From JBBQZU01 sp038207425 (lineage in GTDB: Bacteria; Bacteroidota; Bacteroidia; Flavobacteriales_D; Cryomorphaceae), in contig JBBQZU010000007.1 of assembly GCA_038207425.1 (NCBI GenBank), positions 75,190 through 139,189 of the forward strand: a DNA stretch of 64,000 nt. The letters run 5' to 3'. Shown piece after piece: positions 1 through 7,663 of the stretch. Under the pieces are notes generated by a model that saw nothing but the letters and a program-made list of their open reading frames with translations, was not told where the DNA came from and did no database searches. How positions within the stretch are numbered: the first letter of the stretch is position 1; each line of letters starts with the position of its first letter. The translations under genes were made by a program, and so were the position numbers.

Positions 1-98
1 ACATCAATATCGATGTGCAAGCACTTTCTTCAGGTATATACAGTGTGGTATACACAGGAAGCGAATCGCGATTTACAGAGATGCTAATAGTTAGGTAA
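1..98 (+). CDS. C-terminal end of a T9SS-secreted protein (partial)
   Basis: The window opens inside a reading frame (codons from position 3) that ends with TAA at 96-98. The last 31 residues include the stretch LSSGIYSVVY and end in MLIVR. This is the usual end of a type A type-9-secretion sorting domain (L-x-x-G-x-Y at about 20 residues from the C-terminus, then a final hydrophobic and basic strand). Such domains send proteins through the outer membrane to the cell surface in Bacteroidota. The functional part lies outside the window, so the activity cannot be told. Confidence 0.75.
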   Translation, partial: INIDVQALSSGIYSVVYTGSESRFTEMLIVR

Positions 99-125
99 GC
101 TTTCAATTAACCAATATAACCAGTT

Positions 126-153
126 AAAAGGCCCTCTATCGGGGGCCTTTTTT
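126..153 (+). terminator. Rho-independent terminator
   Basis: A 9-bp stem (AAAAGGCCC at 126-134 with GGGCCTTTT at 143-151) and an 8-base loop are followed by a T run to 153. It lies 28 bases after the stop codon of the partial sorting-domain gene and should end its transcript. Confidence 0.85.
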
Positions 154-239
154 CATTTCATAGTTTACCTAACTTAAACAGGGATATCAATCCGAATGTC
201 TTTCAAATCCCTATAATATTCGTCGAAAAAATATATGAA

Positions 240-280
240 CACTTGCGTAATATTCAAGTAAGCGTTTATATTCGCAAGTG
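240..280. promoter_or_regulatory. Inverted repeat upstream of the rhodanese gene
   Basis: CACTTGCG (240-247) plus AATAT (249-253) pairs with ATATT (268-272) plus CGCAAGTG (273-280). This gives 13-bp arms with one unpaired T (248) and a 14-base loop. There is no T run after it, so an operator or an RNA leader hairpin is more likely than a terminator. It ends 47 bases before the preferred ATG of the rhodanese gene. Confidence 0.45.
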
Positions 281-326
281 AGTACATTGATATTTGATCC
301 AATACGCCAACCTAAGAGACCCCAAA

Positions 327-644
327 ATGAAAGAAATTTCCGTACTAGAATTTGAAACACTTAAAAATTCGGGAGCTGATTTTCAGCTTATCGATGTAAG
401 AGAGCCATATGAACGTGATATTGCTTCAATTGGTGGCGATCTCATTCCACTCGCCGAAATCATAGATCATGCTGACAAAATATCACGCGATAAACAAGTT
501 ATCGTGTACTGTAGAAGTGGCAAAAGAAGCGCTTCAGCAATTCAGGCATTAGAGCAACTTCAGGGATATGACAATTTATATAATCTGGCTGGCGGAATTC
601 TTGCCTACTCTGCTGAAATAGATAGCAGTATTACCAGATATTGA
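327..644 (+). CDS. Single-domain rhodanese-like sulfurtransferase
   Basis: This 105-residue protein is a complete single rhodanese domain of the GlpE/PspE type. It contains the IDVREPYE strand motif near residue 22 and the active-site loop CRSGKRS with the persulfide-carrying Cys near residue 62, followed by the NLAGGI motif near the end. Such proteins pass sulfane sulfur to cyanide or to protein acceptors in the cytoplasm. No signal peptide is seen. I chose the ATG at 327; an in-frame TTG at 294 would add 11 residues that do not resemble the family. The gene stands alone between an inverted repeat and a weak terminator, so its partner pathway is not shown. Confidence 0.85.
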   Translation: MKEISVLEFETLKNSGADFQLIDVREPYERDIASIGGDLIPLAEIIDHADKISRDKQVIVYCRSGKRSASAIQALEQLQGYDNLYNLAGGILAYSAEIDSSITRY

Positions 645-650
645 TTTGGA

Positions 651-702
651 AGACCAATACGCTGTCATCAATCATATTCAGTTGTATTGGACTCAATTTT
701 TT
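651..702 (+). terminator. Possible terminator after the rhodanese gene
   Basis: AGACCAATAC (651-660) pairs with GTATTGGACT (684-693) with one mismatch, and a run of six T (697-702) follows. The 23-base loop is long, so this is a moderate call. The remaining gap to the next gene (703-961) holds no other feature I can support. Confidence 0.45.
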
Positions 703-961
703 GGGTGCAATTTTTTGCTAAGACAATTTTAGATTCAGATAGGCTTATTAATTGATTTGCATAAACCGAACCCTACAATAAATGTTATTGTCATTAAATA
801 GAATAGGAATGGTGCAGAGCCGTTTTACTTGTCCCGTCCATTTCAAAATAAATAAAGTCTGCAAATTTTATCTTAAGCATACTTTGGCAATACTTTTAGT
901 TTGCTTACTAAAACCTGAATTGCTTATGTCACAATCATTAGAGAATATCCAATCTGCAAAA

Positions 962-1669
962 ATGAAAATTGAAATTTGGAGCGATGTGGCCTGTCCGTTT
1001 TGCTACATAGGCCAGGAACATTTAAATAAAGCGCTTGCTTCTTTTCCCGAAAGGCAGAATGTGGAAATTGTATGGAAGAGTTATATTTTGGACCCTTCAC
1101 TACCTGAATATACGGATGAAAACCTGTATAACATGCTTGCTGAAAGTAAAGGTATGCCTCTCACCCAAGTTATGGAGATGACGCATCATGTGAACAATAT
1201 GGCTATGAATACCGGCCTCAAATTAAATTTCGATGCTGTAAAGCCCGTGAATACGCGCAAAGCGCATAGGCTTATACAGTTAGCAAAAAAAGAAGGACTC
1301 GGTGCAGAAATTGAAAACCGGCTCTTTAAAGCGTACTTTATTGAAGGTGCAAATATGGCCGATATTGAAACGCTCAAATTGCTTGGAGCGGAAATTGGTC
1401 TCGAAGAAACGCTTATCAAAAATGCGCTTGACAGCAAAGAAATCGATGCTCTGATAGATCAAGACTTGCTCGAAGCCCGGAAGCTTGGAGTGCGTGGTGT
1501 GCCTTTTTTTGTGATTGATGGAAAGTATGCCCTTAGTGGCGCACAGCCCGTAACTGTATTTAGTCAAACTATTCAAAGGTCTTATTCTGAATGGAAGCAA
1601 TTGCAACCTTCAGCAAATTTAGAATTGAAAGAAGGTGCCGTATGCAAGCCTTCAGGTGAATGCGATTAG
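962..1669 (+). CDS. DsbA-family oxidoreductase, FrnE-like
   Basis: The 235-residue product begins MKIEIWSDVACPFCYIG, the hallmark of the FrnE/DsbA-like thioredoxin-fold family. The CxxC pair is at residues 11 and 14, and the helical insert and cis-Pro loop (GVRGVPFFVID) lie near residue 180. Members act as disulfide oxidoreductases or isomerases, usually in the cytoplasm. I chose the ATG at 962 because the family starts there. The frame stays open upstream to 782 and that extension contains a hydrophobic stretch followed by MSQS, which could be a signal peptide and would make the enzyme periplasmic. The tail contains two further cysteines (AVCKPSGECD). DUF2237 follows 35 bases later and may be cotranscribed. 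Confidence 0.85.
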   Translation: MKIEIWSDVACPFCYIGQEHLNKALASFPERQNVEIVWKSYILDPSLPEYTDENLYNMLAESKGMPLTQVMEMTHHVNNMAMNTGLKLNFDAVKPVNTRKAHRLIQLAKKEGLGAEIENRLFKAYFIEGANMADIETLKLLGAEIGLEETLIKNALDSKEIDALIDQDLLEARKLGVRGVPFFVIDGKYALSGAQPVTVFSQTIQRSYSEWKQLQPSANLELKEGAVCKPSGECD

Positions 1670-1704
1670 CAATCACCAGATTCTTATAATTATTGAAATC
1701 AACT

Positions 1705-2094
1705 ATGGAATTTGACAAAGAACCCGATAGAAATGTATTCGGCGAAAGCCTTATAAACTGCAGCAGCAGTCCACTCACAGGTTATTACCGCAACGGATGC
1801 TGCAGTACCGGCCCTGCTGATCATGGCACACATACAGTATGCGCAGTGGTGACTTTAGAGTTTTTGGAATTTTCAAAGCTTCGCGGCAATGACCTGATTA
1901 CCCCACTACCTGCTTATCAGTTTCCGGGACTCAAGCCGGGCGATCGCTGGTGCCTTTGTGCTTCACGTTGGCAGGAAGCATTTGAGGCTGGCGTGGCACC
2001 TTATGTGGTTCTCGAAGCCACGCATGAGCGTTCGCTGGACGCTATTTCAATGGATGCCTTAATAAAGCATGCTTGGCGGCAAAAAGCCAATTAG
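1705..2094 (+). CDS. DUF2237 family protein
   Basis: This 129-residue protein matches the DUF2237 family along its whole length. It has NVFGESL near the start, GCCSTGPADHGTHTVCA, the FLEFSKLRGNDL motif, GLKPGDRWCLCASRW and VVLEATHERS. The many conserved cysteines and histidines suggest a metal-binding or redox fold, but the family has no established reaction. The ATG at 1705 is preferred over an in-frame TTG at 1693, since the family has a short N-terminus. It follows the FrnE-like gene closely on the same strand. Confidence 0.85.
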   Translation: MEFDKEPDRNVFGESLINCSSSPLTGYYRNGCCSTGPADHGTHTVCAVVTLEFLEFSKLRGNDLITPLPAYQFPGLKPGDRWCLCASRWQEAFEAGVAPYVVLEATHERSLDAISMDALIKHAWRQKAN

Positions 2095-2236
2095 ATTCTT
2101 TATATATCTGTTGAACAGTTCATTATAAAATATACTCCTTGAATCGGATTAGCATTCCGTTCGCCACTCCCCACATTTGAATCCCGTCGACCCCATAATT
2201 TTTTAAGTTTAAATACTTGTGCGCTATTATTGCTCC

Positions 2237-3445
2237 ATGAAGTGGCCACACCTTTATTTCATTTGTCTTTTTTCTGTTGGCTTTCACGCAAATGTATCTG
2301 CTCAAAAAGACAGGTATAAATTCGCACAGTCCTATTTAGGTTTTCAGGCTGATGCCCTTTTCGGCGCTTCAGAGGGTATACCCGGCTCAGGCGCTGCCCG
2401 GATCACCTTAGGTGGGACTCATTTTTGGAACAAAGCCGATTTTTACATCTCTTTTCCTCTTTTCAGTTTCACTCCGCGAAGCAGTGAAGCCACCTACACC
2501 GAGGGTGTTATTACAGGTGCAAGGTATTTGCCATTTGGCCTTGGTAAAAGAATGCCATTGCCGTTTGCAGGTATTCAATGGATTACCCCTGCTTTTAGAA
2601 TGGGCGATAGCCCGGAATGGCAGCGCAGCAGGTTGAGTTTTGAAGCAGGTTTGACATTGGTAGTAAAGAAGCGCCATTCTATAGAGACTTCAGTACATTA
2701 CATCACCAACTCTGAGCTCAATTACCCCGTTTCGAGAACCGAAAGTAGAATATTGCACCATCCTGGAATTGGAGTTTCTATTGGAATTAAGAGGTATCTT
2801 GATTTTACTGCAGGAAATTCAAGCCCTGAAGGAAAAGAGTATATTCAAAAAACTTCGGAGAAATTTGAAGTTGTCGGCGCATTTTCGTCTTGGAGTATAG
2901 CGGCAGGATTGTCATCTAATCTCCTCCTCAAACAGTATGACTTCGCAAAAGATTACACATTCTTACCAGCAAATTCAGGCCTGGAACTTGCACCCGAAAT
3001 TGCATCGGGATATTATTTCCACCACCCTGATATGGCTTTAAGAGCCACCTATAGATACGCGCGAGCCGGTCAGGATGCTTTTGATTTAAGTTGGTCACTG
3101 AAAGAGCACCGAATAAGCGCCGAAATCTTCAAATTCCTTTTTGATTACAAGGGCTTTGTGCCTTTTGCTGGTGTCGGTTTTGGCGCCGCATATAGCTCAT
3201 TGCGAATAACGGATGCTGGCCATACCATTACCAATGCACAAGGATGGAGACCCGATGTAGCCCTCGTGTTCGGATGGGACATCAGGCCATCGCCGGTTGA
3301 TTGGTTCATACTGCGTACCAACCTTAGATACGCTCCTTCACTAGATTCATCAATTGACGGTATAAACATAAGCAACAGCAATCTCGAGATAAACTTCATA
3401 CAGTTCGTGATGTATCCTAAACGTTTCAAAAACCAAAAACCATGA
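2237..3445 (+). CDS. Exported outer-membrane beta-barrel-like protein, unknown function
   Basis: The 402-residue product has a clear signal peptide (hydrophobic residues 4-18, cleavage after VSA). The body is rich in alternating strands ending in aromatic residues and glycine, as in outer-membrane barrels, with a second barrel-like half from about residue 215. I do not recognise a named family. The ATG at 2237 places the signal peptide correctly; a GTG at 2219 is less likely. Its stop overlaps the next gene by four bases (ATGA), so the two are translationally coupled. The 140-base gap before it holds no clear promoter. Confidence 0.7.
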   Translation: MKWPHLYFICLFSVGFHANVSAQKDRYKFAQSYLGFQADALFGASEGIPGSGAARITLGGTHFWNKADFYISFPLFSFTPRSSEATYTEGVITGARYLPFGLGKRMPLPFAGIQWITPAFRMGDSPEWQRSRLSFEAGLTLVVKKRHSIETSVHYITNSELNYPVSRTESRILHHPGIGVSIGIKRYLDFTAGNSSPEGKEYIQKTSEKFEVVGAFSSWSIAAGLSSNLLLKQYDFAKDYTFLPANSGLELAPEIASGYYFHHPDMALRATYRYARAGQDAFDLSWSLKEHRISAEIFKFLFDYKGFVPFAGVGFGAAYSSLRITDAGHTITNAQGWRPDVALVFGWDIRPSPVDWFILRTNLRYAPSLDSSIDGINISNSNLEINFIQFVMYPKRFKNQKP

Positions 3446-4065
3446 CCCATACCATTTTTCTGATTGTTCACATTGCCGCCGGCACCGTGGCATTGCTGGC
3501 CGGAGCCGTAGCTATATACGCCAAAAAGGGCGGGAAACTTCATGTAAGGCTCGGTAAAGTGTTCGTTATAAGTATGCTGCTAACAGCTATTGCCGCATTG
3601 ATACTAAGCGCGATAAAGCCCAATCCTTTCCTGATGGGTATTGGATTCTTTACTCTGTTTCTTGCCGGCTCTGGCTGGGTGTGGGGAATGCGAATGCAGC
3701 CTGAAAAGCGCCTGCTACGAGGTCGCTACATGGGCTATTTTGGCGTGTTGAGCGCTGTGTTCATGTACTATGAAACTTTTTGCCATGGCCCTATAAACAT
3801 AATACTCATGGTATTTGCCACAATACTTCTTGGTATGGCTGCTAATGATGCCTTGCGAAAGGGATTGCCAAAATCTCATATTGTTTTGCATGGAGGCCGT
3901 ATGGGTGGTGCCTATATTGCCGCAAGTACTGCCTTTCTGGTTGTAAATATTCCACCAGAGTGGGGTATAAACGAAATATGGGTATGGCTCGCCCCTACCA
4001 TTGTTGGTTCTCCACTCATTGCCATAGCATTAAGAAAATGGAGCAATCCTAGCAAAGCTATTTGA
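3442..4065 (+). CDS. DUF2306-like integral membrane protein
   Basis: This 207-residue protein has about six hydrophobic segments. It starts with a histidine in the first membrane helix (FLIVHIAAGTVALLAG), then a short basic loop KKGGKLHVRLGKVF and a second helix. This order is typical of DUF2306-type predicted membrane proteins. The function of the family is not known; the conserved histidines could bind a metal or haem. It overlaps the preceding beta-barrel gene by ATGA, suggesting an operon of an outer-membrane and an inner-membrane protein. Confidence 0.7.
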   Translation: MTHTIFLIVHIAAGTVALLAGAVAIYAKKGGKLHVRLGKVFVISMLLTAIAALILSAIKPNPFLMGIGFFTLFLAGSGWVWGMRMQPEKRLLRGRYMGYFGVLSAVFMYYETFCHGPINIILMVFATILLGMAANDALRKGLPKSHIVLHGGRMGGAYIAASTAFLVVNIPPEWGINEIWVWLAPTIVGSPLIAIALRKWSNPSKAI

Positions 4066-4117
4066 TGATAGGCTAAGGCATGAGATAATAAGTTGCTATG
4101 CCCTGCTTGATATAGCA

Positions 4118-4518
4118 GTGGTAGTGCATCCCTTCACTCTAAATGGTCAAGAAAGTATGGCACTAGATAGCGAAACGAGCCCATCCCGACATGCAGTCCC
4201 TTGGTTTGGCAAGTCTGTATTGGCCTTGAAGAATGACAAACCAACTTTAGAACTCAGTTCATTTTACAGCGGAGAAGTTTCACATGAAAATCTGGCATTT
4301 GAAGAGCAAACAAAAACCTTCGTCTATGGCAAAGATGCTAATGGAAACACCTACGCTCCCTCATGGTATAATTTGAATTTGAGAGCAATGGTATCGATCA
4401 GGATAAGTGGCAAATATCAGGTGGCATCGAAAATCCTACTGAAGAGCCCTACAGAAGGTATAGCTCAGGTATCGCAGCAGTTGGTCGCAATGTAGAGCTA
4501 GCTGTAGAAGCAAATTTT
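4118..4518 (+). pseudogene. Frameshifted C-terminal remnant of a TonB-dependent receptor
   Basis: Codons from about 4157 encode SPSRHAVPWFGKSVLALK and then APSWYNLNLRA, which match the last barrel strands of TonB-dependent receptors. At about 4398-4404 the homology moves to another frame, which continues with DKWQISGGIENPTEEPYRRY, YSSGIAAVGRN and ends in a typical EANF at 4518. The two halves fit one receptor end only if one frame change is assumed. About 130 residues remain of a protein usually over 700 long, with no plug or signal peptide, and the native stop after the final Phe is missing. The gene is dead. Confidence 0.75.
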
Positions 4519-4534
4519 CACTCAATTACAGAAA

Positions 4535-4569
4535 CCCAGGTGCGACACTACGTTGCACCCGGGCTTTTT
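4535..4569 (+). terminator. Terminator hairpin at the receptor remnant
   Basis: CCCaGGTGC (4535-4543) pairs with GCACCcGGG (4555-4563), leaving one A-C mismatch, and T5 follows at 4565-4569. It fits the lost 3' end of the TonB receptor. Its sequence overlaps the last codons of the convergent repressor gene. Confidence 0.6.
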
Positions 4570-5342
4570 AATTTTTCAAGCTTTGATTCTAAACGGCTTA
4601 GGGCCGCACTCAATTCCTTGATTTCAATGCTATTGCTTGAACCAATCGAATCCAGATCAAAACTCACAAGGCCTTTTGCTTTCCACACTTCCAGAATTTC
4701 TTCCTGCTGTATTCGGAATGGTTTATAGCTGCGGTTGTCAGAAACCAACTCATAGCCACCACCCTCCGGAAGTAAATAAACGCGTTTGAAAACGATGCCG
4801 TCATTCAGTGTAAGCAAAACATAGGATTCACCAAACCTAATTTGGCTCCAGTCCTGCACATATCCGGCTATAATGTATGAGCCAGAAGGAATTGGCAGCA
4901 TGCTGTCGCCTTTTATCTGAAACAAACGAAAGGTGCTATCGGCAGGCAGCTCAGAAAATGGAAGTGAAAAACTTTTTAATGCTTCAATATACTCCATATC
5001 GCCATAGCCCTGAAGGTAGCCTGCGGAGGCTTTCAGTGGTACGATGGTAGCCTTCTCATTGCCGGTTTCACGGTCTGTAATAATAGGCAATATACGCAAG
5101 CCTTTGCCTTTATAGTCCACCTCTGGCTTGCCTGTCGACATATCCATATTCAGCAAATCATCCATGCTCACGGCAAAGTACTGGGCTATATGCTGCACTG
5201 TTTGCAGCTTTGGCTCAGCCCTGCGCTCCTCATATGCGCCCAAAATGCCCCGCTTGAGCCCGAGATGTTCGGCAAGGTCGTATTGTGTTAATCCTTTTTG
5301 TTTTCTTAGATACCGGAGATTATGACTAAGCAGCATTGGCAA
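4548..5342 (-). CDS. XRE-family repressor with S24 (LexA/CI-like) self-cleaving domain
   Basis: The 264-residue protein has an N-terminal helix-turn-helix (residues 6-60, LTQYDLAEHLGLKRGILGAYE) and a C-terminal S24 peptidase fold. The cleavage dipeptide Ala107-Gly108 lies in KASAGYLQGY, the catalytic Ser147 in KGDSMLP and the Lys186 in IVFKRV. These are the parts needed for RecA-stimulated self-cleavage as in LexA and phage CI. A short coiled coil ends the protein. Phage genes are absent nearby, so this is probably a chromosomal stress regulator. Palindromes at 5355-5396 directly upstream are likely operators for autoregulation. An ATG two codons downstream is an alternative start. Confidence 0.85.
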   Translation of the reverse strand: MPMLLSHNLRYLRKQKGLTQYDLAEHLGLKRGILGAYEERRAEPKLQTVQHIAQYFAVSMDDLLNMDMSTGKPEVDYKGKGLRILPIITDRETGNEKATIVPLKASAGYLQGYGDMEYIEALKSFSLPFSELPADSTFRLFQIKGDSMLPIPSGSYIIAGYVQDWSQIRFGESYVLLTLNDGIVFKRVYLLPEGGGYELVSDNRSYKPFRIQQEEILEVWKAKGLVSFDLDSIGSSNSIEIKELSAALSRLESKLEKLKSPGAT

Positions 5343-5354
5343 ATTTTTGTTGCT

Positions 5355-5396
5355 GCTAATTTAGCAGGTTTTCTAATTAAATTAGCTTTCGCGAAA
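5355..5396. promoter_or_regulatory. Cluster of palindromes, candidate operators of the S24 repressor
   Basis: Three palindromes lie just upstream of the repressor gene: GCTAATTTAGC (5355-5365), CTAATTAAATTAG (5373-5385) and TTTCGCGAAA (5387-5396). The first two also form a longer inverted repeat, GCTAATTTA at 5355-5363 with TAAATTAGC at 5378-5386. Repeated operator sites spaced by about two helical turns are usual for CI-like dimers. The site lies between the divergent repressor and the peptide-binding lipoprotein gene, so it could control either. Confidence 0.5.
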
Positions 5397-5487
5397 AATT
5401 TTTATCCTTGATTCGCCACACGGGCTGCTGTTAGAAACTTGCGCAGCATATCTGAATGTTGATCAAGGCAGTGGTTATTTTCGCAGT

Positions 5488-7098
5488 GTGAAAAGCTTTT
5501 ACATTATCATTCTAGCTGCTGTAATGCTTGGCTGTGGCAACAGAAACGACCATGGCGATAAAATGGTATTTCGCTACAATGAATCAGATGGAATAACATC
5601 TCTGGATCCGGCGTATAGCAGAAATCTTGAAAATATTTGGGCCTGTAATATGCTCTATAATGGATTGGTAGAAATTAATGACTCACTGTGCGTTATTCCA
5701 TCCATTGCTCACCATTGGATTGTAGACAGCACCGGTACGCTTTATCGGTTTCATTTGCGTAACGATGTATATTTTCACGAAAGTGATGCATTTCCGCAAG
5801 GAAAGGGAAGGAAGGTAGTTGCCAATGATTTTGTATACAGTTTTGAGCGTTTATTGAATCCCAAATTGGCCAGTCCGGGGTCATGGGTGTTTGGCATGGT
5901 CTCAAAAAAAGACCCTTTCAAAGCCATTGGAGATTCTGTTTTTGAAATAAGGCTTGAAAAGCCATTCCCTCCTTTTCTCAGCTTGCTCGGCATGGAATAT
6001 TGCTCGGTAATACCACGTGAAGCGATAGATAAATATGGCGATGATTTCAGAAGCAAACCGTTAGGTACCGGCCCGTTTAAAATCAACTTTTGGATTGAAA
6101 ATACAAGGCTCGTTTTTGTAAAGAATGAGCAATACTTTGAGCATGATACTGAAGGAACGCCCCTGCCCTATCTTGATGCAGTTTCAATCTCGTTCATTCC
6201 TGATAAGAGTGCTGCCTTTCTCGACCTGCTCAAGGGCAATTTCGATTTTATGTCGGGTCTGCATGCGAGCTATAAAGATGAACTTCTTATGCCCACAGGT
6301 GCGCTGAATGTGCTCTACGCAGATAAGCTAATATTACAACGCCACCCTTTTCTAAAAACGGATTACCTCGGATTTGTAGTAGCGCCGGTAAATGGAATAG
6401 TAACGCCCTGGCATAGCCGCGACTTGCGCAGGGCTGTGAGCTATGCTATAGATCGCAAGGCAATGGTGCGCTATATGCGAAACAATGTATACACCCCGGC
6501 ATCAGGTGGTTTTATTCCAGAAGGCATGCCCGGATACAGCCGTGATGCAGGATATACTTACAATCCCGATTCGGTGAATGCCATTTTGAAACGAACCGGA
6601 TTTCCGGGAGGCAAAGGTCTGCCAGTGCTCACCCTTAGCACCACCAGCGACTATGTAGACCTTTGTGAGTTCGTTCAACACCAATTGAGCGAATTTGGAA
6701 TTGTAATGAAGGTGGATGTACTTCCTGCATCAGTGCACCGTGAACTTTCCGCGCGTGGGGAATTAGAATTTCACAGAAAATCATGGCTGGCTGACTATCC
6801 TGATGATGAGAACTTTATGGCACTGTTTTACACACCCAATAAAACTCCTTCAGGCCCCAATTATTCAATGTATTCCAATGCCCAATTTGATAAATTGTAC
6901 GAAGAAGCCATGTCAACTACCGAACCTGCAGCCAGACAACAAATGTACCTTACAATGGATAGTATCGCTATGGCCGATGCACCAGTGGTAGCGCTATACT
7001 ATGATGTAGTGATGCGCTTTGTAGCCCATGGAGTTACAGGGCTTGACTCCAGCCCTATGAATGTACTCGATTTAAAACGGGTAAAGATTTCCAAATAG
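5488..7098 (+). CDS. ABC-type peptide-binding lipoprotein (SBP family 5)
   Basis: The 536-residue product is a family 5 solute-binding protein like OppA or DppA. It has a lipoprotein signal with Cys16 in MLGCGN, then SLDPAYSRNLE, the EINDSL...PSIAHHW opening, the DVYFHES and VANDFVYSFERLL motifs, and a late DYPDDENF segment. It should be anchored in the membrane and capture oligopeptides for an ABC importer. Translation appears to start at GTG 5488, which fits the short lipoprotein leader. No permease is adjacent; an OppB-like permease lies far away at 59.4-60.7 kb on the other strand. Confidence 0.9.
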   Translation: MKSFYIIILAAVMLGCGNRNDHGDKMVFRYNESDGITSLDPAYSRNLENIWACNMLYNGLVEINDSLCVIPSIAHHWIVDSTGTLYRFHLRNDVYFHESDAFPQGKGRKVVANDFVYSFERLLNPKLASPGSWVFGMVSKKDPFKAIGDSVFEIRLEKPFPPFLSLLGMEYCSVIPREAIDKYGDDFRSKPLGTGPFKINFWIENTRLVFVKNEQYFEHDTEGTPLPYLDAVSISFIPDKSAAFLDLLKGNFDFMSGLHASYKDELLMPTGALNVLYADKLILQRHPFLKTDYLGFVVAPVNGIVTPWHSRDLRRAVSYAIDRKAMVRYMRNNVYTPASGGFIPEGMPGYSRDAGYTYNPDSVNAILKRTGFPGGKGLPVLTLSTTSDYVDLCEFVQHQLSEFGIVMKVDVLPASVHRELSARGELEFHRKSWLADYPDDENFMALFYTPNKTPSGPNYSMYSNAQFDKLYEEAMSTTEPAARQQMYLTMDSIAMADAPVVALYYDVVMRFVAHGVTGLDSSPMNVLDLKRVKISK

Positions 7099-7188
7099 CG
7101 CATCCGGTTGTATCCATTTCGCAAGATCGATTATTATGAACCCTTCTTTTGGGTGACTATAGTTACAATATGGTGCCTGTGCCATAAC

Positions 7189-7196
7189 TATATTTG
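7189..7196 (+). promoter_or_regulatory. Bacteroidota -7 promoter element
   Basis: TATATTTG matches the TAnnTTTG consensus exactly. It lies 22 bases before the small membrane peptide gene and 121 before the DUF2892 gene. No good -33 TTG is visible at the right distance. Confidence 0.4.
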
Positions 7197-7217
7197 GCCA
7201 AGCAAAGTAACAACGTG

Positions 7218-7298
7218 ATGCACAAAGCAGTGAAGCTTATTTTGGCATGTATCATTTGCTTGGCAGCGGTCACATTGTTGGCAATGCTTTTTGAATAA
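7218..7298 (+). CDS. Possible 26-residue single-span membrane peptide
   Basis: An ATG at 7218 opens a 26-codon frame that ends in TAA at 7296-7298. After MHKAVK the product is a single hydrophobic segment of about 19 residues with two cysteines (LACIICLAAVTLLAML). It lies between a perfect -7 element and a DUF2892 gene that starts 18 bases later, so the two could be cotranscribed. Tiny frames like this occur by chance, and I know of no family for it. Confidence 0.4.
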   Translation: MHKAVKLILACIICLAAVTLLAMLFE

Positions 7299-7316
7299 CT
7301 AAAAAACCAATGCATC

Positions 7317-7523
7317 ATGAAAAAAAACATGGGAACAACCGACAAAATAGTGAGAGTATTGCTGGCAGTAATAATGGCGGGTCTGTACTTTGCCAATATC
7401 ATAAGCGGCACATTAGGCCTCGTATTGTTGGTTCTTGCAATTGTATTCATGCTTACTAGTTTAGTAAGTTTTTGCCCGCTTTATGCAATCTTCGGCATCA
7501 ATACCTGTAAAGTGAAGAATTAA
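7317..7523 (+). CDS. DUF2892 (YgaP-type) small membrane protein
   Basis: This 68-residue protein starts with KKNMGTTDKIVRVLLAV and has two membrane helices, then the SFCPLYAIFGINTC end. This is the DUF2892 pattern also found as the membrane part of the rhodanese YgaP. The conserved Cys-Pro and terminal Cys may take part in sulfur handling, but free-standing members have no proven role. A rhodanese is present at 327-644 but is not adjacent. A strong terminator follows. Confidence 0.9.
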   Translation: MKKNMGTTDKIVRVLLAVIMAGLYFANIISGTLGLVLLVLAIVFMLTSLVSFCPLYAIFGINTCKVKN

Positions 7524-7550
7524 AGCATTTCTGAATACCATATAGAAAAG

Positions 7551-7578
7551 AACTCCTGGCCACTGGCAGGAGTTTTTT
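7551..7578 (+). terminator. Rho-independent terminator
   Basis: AACTCCTG (7551-7558) pairs with CAGGAGTT (7567-7574) around an 8-base loop, and a T run extends to 7578. It ends the DUF2892 transcript. Confidence 0.9.
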
Positions 7579-7663
7579 GCATCTTTCTTCAAAAGGATTT
7601 CTGACTAAGAATTTTTTTTTCTTGATAGTGGCGCGGATAAGTAAAATTCACGAATTTAGCAGA

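Noticed and set aside
2123..2305. Minus-strand 60-codon frame over the start of the outer-membrane protein gene
   Set aside because: No family resemblance, no start context, and it overlaps the signal peptide of a credible gene.
4540..4728. Plus-strand frame starting MRHYVAPG
   Set aside because: It is a read-on of the broken TonB receptor frame into the antisense of the repressor gene.
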